Part shown: positions 12,749 through 14,714 of the stretch, piece by piece
Layout of the letters: each line of letters opens with the position of its first letter
How positions within the stretch are numbered: position 1 is the first letter of the stretch
Source of the DNA: JANWHZ01 sp041487535
GTDB lineage: Bacteria; Patescibacteriota; Saccharimonadia; Saccharimonadales; UBA4665
Length of the DNA stretch: 14,714 nt
NCBI GenBank assembly: GCA_041487535.1
Contig: JBGPNM010000027.1
Coordinates: 1-14,714 of the forward strand
Reading direction: 5' to 3'
Notes under the pieces: model-generated
Told to the model about the DNA's origin: nothing
What the model saw: only the letters and a program-made list of their open reading frames with translations
Databases searched by the model: none
Program-made: the position numbers and the translations under genes

Positions 12749-13459
12749 ATGCAGAGTCAACAGGATAGTACACCCGCCATCATGGACATGCACCAAGCCG
12801 AAAACACACCAGACTGGTCGAAAGTGCCGGCCAAAAAACGCAATATCTGGCAACATATGGCGGCGGACACGCAAGGCATCGGTACGCCCGGAAACGTGTT
12901 GAGCGTTATTGGATTCTGTTTGCTTGTCGCCGGCTTGTGGGTAGTTATCACCAGGAGTTTGTGGGAAGGTACTGCGCTGGTCAGCGCGGGCAGGCTGGCC
13001 GATGTTATTGACGGCATGATTGCCGATCGTACCGGCACTAAAAGCCCGTTGGGCAGGGCGCTGGACGCCGCGCTGGATAAAACGGGCGCGTTTCTGGCGC
13101 TGTTCGTCTTTACCTGGTATGGCATACTGCCGCTCTGGGTCGCGCTTGCCAGTGCCGCACAAAACATTGCCAATATCGCCGTCAGCGTATATGCACCTTG
13201 GCGCAATGTATTGCTTAACCCAAGCTACGCCGGAAAGATTGCGACTGCAGGATTCTGGCTGGCCATTGTCACCTTTGTAGTTGCGCACTTGCTTCACGGC
13301 AACGTTGCCCCGCTTTGGTATGCCGCAGCGTCGATAACCGCGTATATTGTGGCGGCCGGAGCGCTGGTACTCGGCACGTACGCCACCCTCGGCTATATCG
13401 CAGTCGTCCGCGGTTCGCCGCCGCACCGCAGAGAGCCAGGCAGCCCACATGAGCTTTGA
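12749..13459 (+). CDS. CDP-alcohol phosphatidyltransferase, PgsA-like, with altered AR motif
   Basis: The 236-aa membrane protein has the superfamily motif as D85-VI-D88-G89-MI-A92-D93, then eight residues, Gly102, Asp106 and Asp110. The usual Arg after Ala is Asp93, with Arg94 one place later; the four catalytic Asp and the spacing are kept. The segment SYAGKIATAGFWLAI resembles the SxxGKxKT region of phosphatidylglycerophosphate synthases, so glycerol-3-phosphate is a plausible acceptor. A polar N-terminus (1-48) precedes the first helix. The start could be the ATG at 12749, 12782 or 12788; no Shine-Dalgarno decides it. It overlaps the lipid kinase gene by 11 nt and is divergent from the other transferase. 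Confidence 0.85.
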   Translation: MQSQQDSTPAIMDMHQAENTPDWSKVPAKKRNIWQHMAADTQGIGTPGNVLSVIGFCLLVAGLWVVITRSLWEGTALVSAGRLADVIDGMIADRTGTKSPLGRALDAALDKTGAFLALFVFTWYGILPLWVALASAAQNIANIAVSVYAPWRNVLLNPSYAGKIATAGFWLAIVTFVVAHLLHGNVAPLWYAAASITAYIVAAGALVLGTYATLGYIAVVRGSPPHRREPGSPHEL

Positions 13460-14402
13460 GCGCTACATTGTGCTTTGCAATCCTGTCAGTACCGACGCCC
13501 ACAAGACGGCTCAACGCATCCGGGAGATCCGACAGCTCGCTCCGCAGCAGGAGATCATTATCATCAATACCGTGCCGGGCGGTCTAGAAGCTAATGCCGC
13601 CCTACTGCAAGCATACGGTGACCGGCTTGGCGAACAAACACTGCTGTGCATCGCCGGGGGCGACGGCACGGTTAATATGGCACTTAATATCCTCTTGGGC
13701 GATCCATCATTTTCGAGTGAAGCCCGCCGCACACCCATACTGCCACTATGGGCAGGCAACGCCAACGACCTGGCGTGTATGCTGAACGGTTCACCACTAC
13801 GTACGTCGCTCAAAGCAGTGCTAACGAAGGGTCGTGTTGTCGCCATCCATCCGCTCGTTTGCAAGCTAGAACATGCCGACGGCACCGAGGAAACGCACCG
13901 GGCGGCCAGCTATGCCAGCTTCGGCGCTTCCGGCTTCGCTATGCAAAAACTGGAGCGAAGTATCCGTACCCGGTCGCCGATGCGCCAGCCTGCAGTTAGC
14001 CGTTTCGGGCTGGAATTTGTAGAAGTCTCGCGCCTACTGCTGCGCGCCCCACGGTTTGCCATCAACGAAGCCGGCAAAAGGAAAGTAATATTCGAACGCG
14101 TTTTTTTGAATGGCTCGCGGTTCGCGAAGATCGCCGCCGTGCCGCTCAGCCTTACCGAGCGGCGTTATCACCGCGCAACCGTAGGCCACAAAAGTCTCTG
14201 GACGCTGCTGTTTCATCTGGCCGAACTTGTCCGCGACCGGGCAGGCCGGCGGGTCGGTGCCACACATGATGAGTTTACGGTACTCGACACTGCCTGGGCA
14301 CAGTTCGACGGCGAGCCAGTCAGGATCCCAGCTGGCACGCACGTGGACATTACGCTGTCCGATCGCCCGTTCTATGCCCTGAGCACTAAACTGAAAAACT
14401 AA
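13449..14402 (+). CDS. Diacylglycerol kinase-family lipid kinase (DAGK_cat/YegS-like)
   Basis: The 317-aa protein has the DAGK catalytic fold. It shows the N-terminal strand YIVLCNPVSTDAHK, the nucleotide-binding GGDGT (70-74), the GNANDLA element (103-109, GTxNDFA in most members), FGASGFA near 158-164 and DGEPVRIPAG in the C-terminal beta-sandwich. Such soluble enzymes phosphorylate diacylglycerol or other membrane lipids from the cytosolic face. Here it would supply phosphatidate for the CarS-like enzyme. The ATG at 13449 is chosen since the family motif begins six residues later; it overlaps the upstream transferase by 11 nt. Substrate (diacylglycerol, ceramide, polyprenol or sphingoid) cannot be determined by eye. 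Confidence 0.9.
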   Translation: MSFERYIVLCNPVSTDAHKTAQRIREIRQLAPQQEIIIINTVPGGLEANAALLQAYGDRLGEQTLLCIAGGDGTVNMALNILLGDPSFSSEARRTPILPLWAGNANDLACMLNGSPLRTSLKAVLTKGRVVAIHPLVCKLEHADGTEETHRAASYASFGASGFAMQKLERSIRTRSPMRQPAVSRFGLEFVEVSRLLLRAPRFAINEAGKRKVIFERVFLNGSRFAKIAAVPLSLTERRYHRATVGHKSLWTLLFHLAELVRDRAGRRVGATHDEFTVLDTAWAQFDGEPVRIPAGTHVDITLSDRPFYALSTKLKN

Positions 14403-14411
14403 TTTGGATAG

Positions 14412-14430
14412 CGGCTTAAAGTTTAAGCCG
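14412..14430. terminator. Palindromic hairpin between convergent genes
   Basis: A perfect 9-bp inverted repeat around one base (CGGCTTAAA-G-TTTAAGCCG) begins 10 nt after the lipid kinase stop and contains the stop codon of the P-type ATPase tail on the - strand. It may terminate transcription in both directions, although no T tract follows. Confidence 0.45.
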
Positions 14431-14607
14431 TCTGAGCAGCTGCGCATTTGCCGCTACGACAATCGTCGAAAGCGACATCAGCACGGCGCCAATCGCCGGC
14501 GACAGCGTAAAGCCAAGCGGAGCCGTGATGCCAGTGGCAAGCGGGATGGCGAATACGTTATACCCAGTCGCCCATGCCAGATTCTGCAGCATCTTCCGGT
14601 AGGTAAC
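14416..14607 (-). pseudogene. C-terminal fragment of a heavy-metal P-type ATPase
   Basis: The - strand encodes 63 residues that match the last two membrane helices of a P1B-type metal ATPase (CopA/CopB/ZntA group): TYRKMLQNLAWATGYNVF, then AIPLATGITAPLG, then LSPAIGAVLMSLSTIVVA, then NAQLLRRLKL and TAA. In intact enzymes this follows the hinge/DGxND region after a short ...LSRATYRKM link. Here the frame meets a TAA (14608-14610) directly upstream of VTYRKM and no ATPase sequence continues beyond it, so the gene is cut. Phosphorylation and ATP-binding domains are missing from the window. The break coincides with the IS-like end described next. Confidence 0.8.
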
Positions 14608-14714
14608 TTAAAGAGCCTATCCAAGATCTTTTTTCAGTCGTTGGCCGTACATCCTGGTGAGGTGAAAAACTATTTCTGGTGAGGAGGCATACCTAAATGG
14701 TATGACGACGAACT
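14608..14714. mobile_element. Probable end of an insertion sequence interrupting the metal ATPase
   Basis: ATPase homology stops at 14607. From about 14611 the + strand reads AGAGCCTATCCAAGATC, which has the style of an IS5-family terminal repeat (GAGCC...). A strong Shine-Dalgarno GAGGAGG (14681-14687) follows, then a possible transposase start (ATG at 14702, or a frame reading IPKWYDDEL from 14689). On the - strand a second open frame ends with TRMYGQRLKKDLG and TAG at 14617-14619, so a gene entering from the right is an alternative. The other end is outside the window, so neither family nor target duplication can be confirmed. Confidence 0.4.

Noticed and set aside
12743..13450. 235-codon - strand frame opposite the PgsA-like gene
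   Set aside because: The polar, low-hydrophobic translation has no motif, while the + strand shows a conserved transferase with membrane helices.
14404..14682. 92-codon + strand frame at the window end
   Set aside because: It is antisense to the P-type ATPase tail and runs through the palindrome; no domain is visible.
14641..14714. Possible TGA-as-glycine recoding (KNYFW followed by TGA GGA)
   Set aside because: TGA clearly ends several genes here (for example at 2167-2169, 4970-4972, 5587-5589 and 13457-13459), so the standard code fits.
1..14714. CRISPR array, rRNA genes, replication origin, prophage genes
   Set aside because: I saw no regularly spaced direct repeats, no rRNA stretches, no DnaA-box clusters and no phage structural genes.

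Overview
The window is a gene-dense stretch of bacterial chromosome with standard genetic code: TGA works as a stop in several genes, including one overlapping ATGA junction, which argues against the Gly-TGA lineages. Overlapping genes, a cysteine-free L33, a small PspC protein, tRNAs with encoded CCA, a CDP-archaeol-synthase-like protein and a GH15/GH57/glycosyltransferase cluster together suggest a Patescibacteria (CPR) genome, most likely Candidatus Saccharibacteria. That placement is inference from gene content; no 16S is present.

Layout. (1) 1-3705, + strand: a translation/replication/RNA-modification run. It holds the 3' part of trpS, an unusual fusion of a C39-peptidase-like domain to an RluA pseudouridine synthase, the DNA polymerase III delta' subunit, and a membrane-anchored TPR protein. 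(2) 3706-5382: a tRNA-bounded accessory patch. tRNA-Thr(TGT) and tRNA-Tyr(GTA) are followed by a headless serine-recombinase C-terminus, an orphan exported (Tat-like) protein, a terminator, an IS/MITE-like inverted-repeat pair, a GNRA hairpin and a tRNA-like 3' remnant, and the patch closes at tRNA-Thr(GGT). It looks like a decayed integrated element. (3) 5395-6243: PspC protein, L33, and a protein of unknown function. (4) 6298-10797, - strand: an alpha-glucan module of GlgA-like GT4/GT5 glycosyltransferase, GH57 and GH15, all without signal peptides and therefore probably cytosolic. (5) 10900-14402: a lipid head-group module built as two divergent operons. The - operon is a PIP-synthase-like CDP-alcohol phosphatidyltransferase, a PHP phosphoesterase and a CDP-archaeol-synthase-like cytidylyltransferase; the + operon is a PgsA-like CDP-alcohol phosphatidyltransferase and a diacylglycerol-kinase-family lipid kinase. 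(6) 14416-14714: the C-terminal tail of a heavy-metal P-type ATPase on the - strand, cut off abruptly at what looks like the end of an insertion sequence.

How it may work together. The lipid genes could turn a scavenged diacyl- or dialkyl-glycerol into phosphatidate (kinase), then a CDP-activated lipid (CarS-like), then PIP- and PGP-type phospholipids (the two transferases), with the PHP enzyme as a candidate for a missing phosphatase. The glucan genes could make and remobilise an internal polyglucose store. Three promoters sit so close to their start codons (8-11 nt from the -10 box) that leaderless or near-leaderless transcripts are likely.
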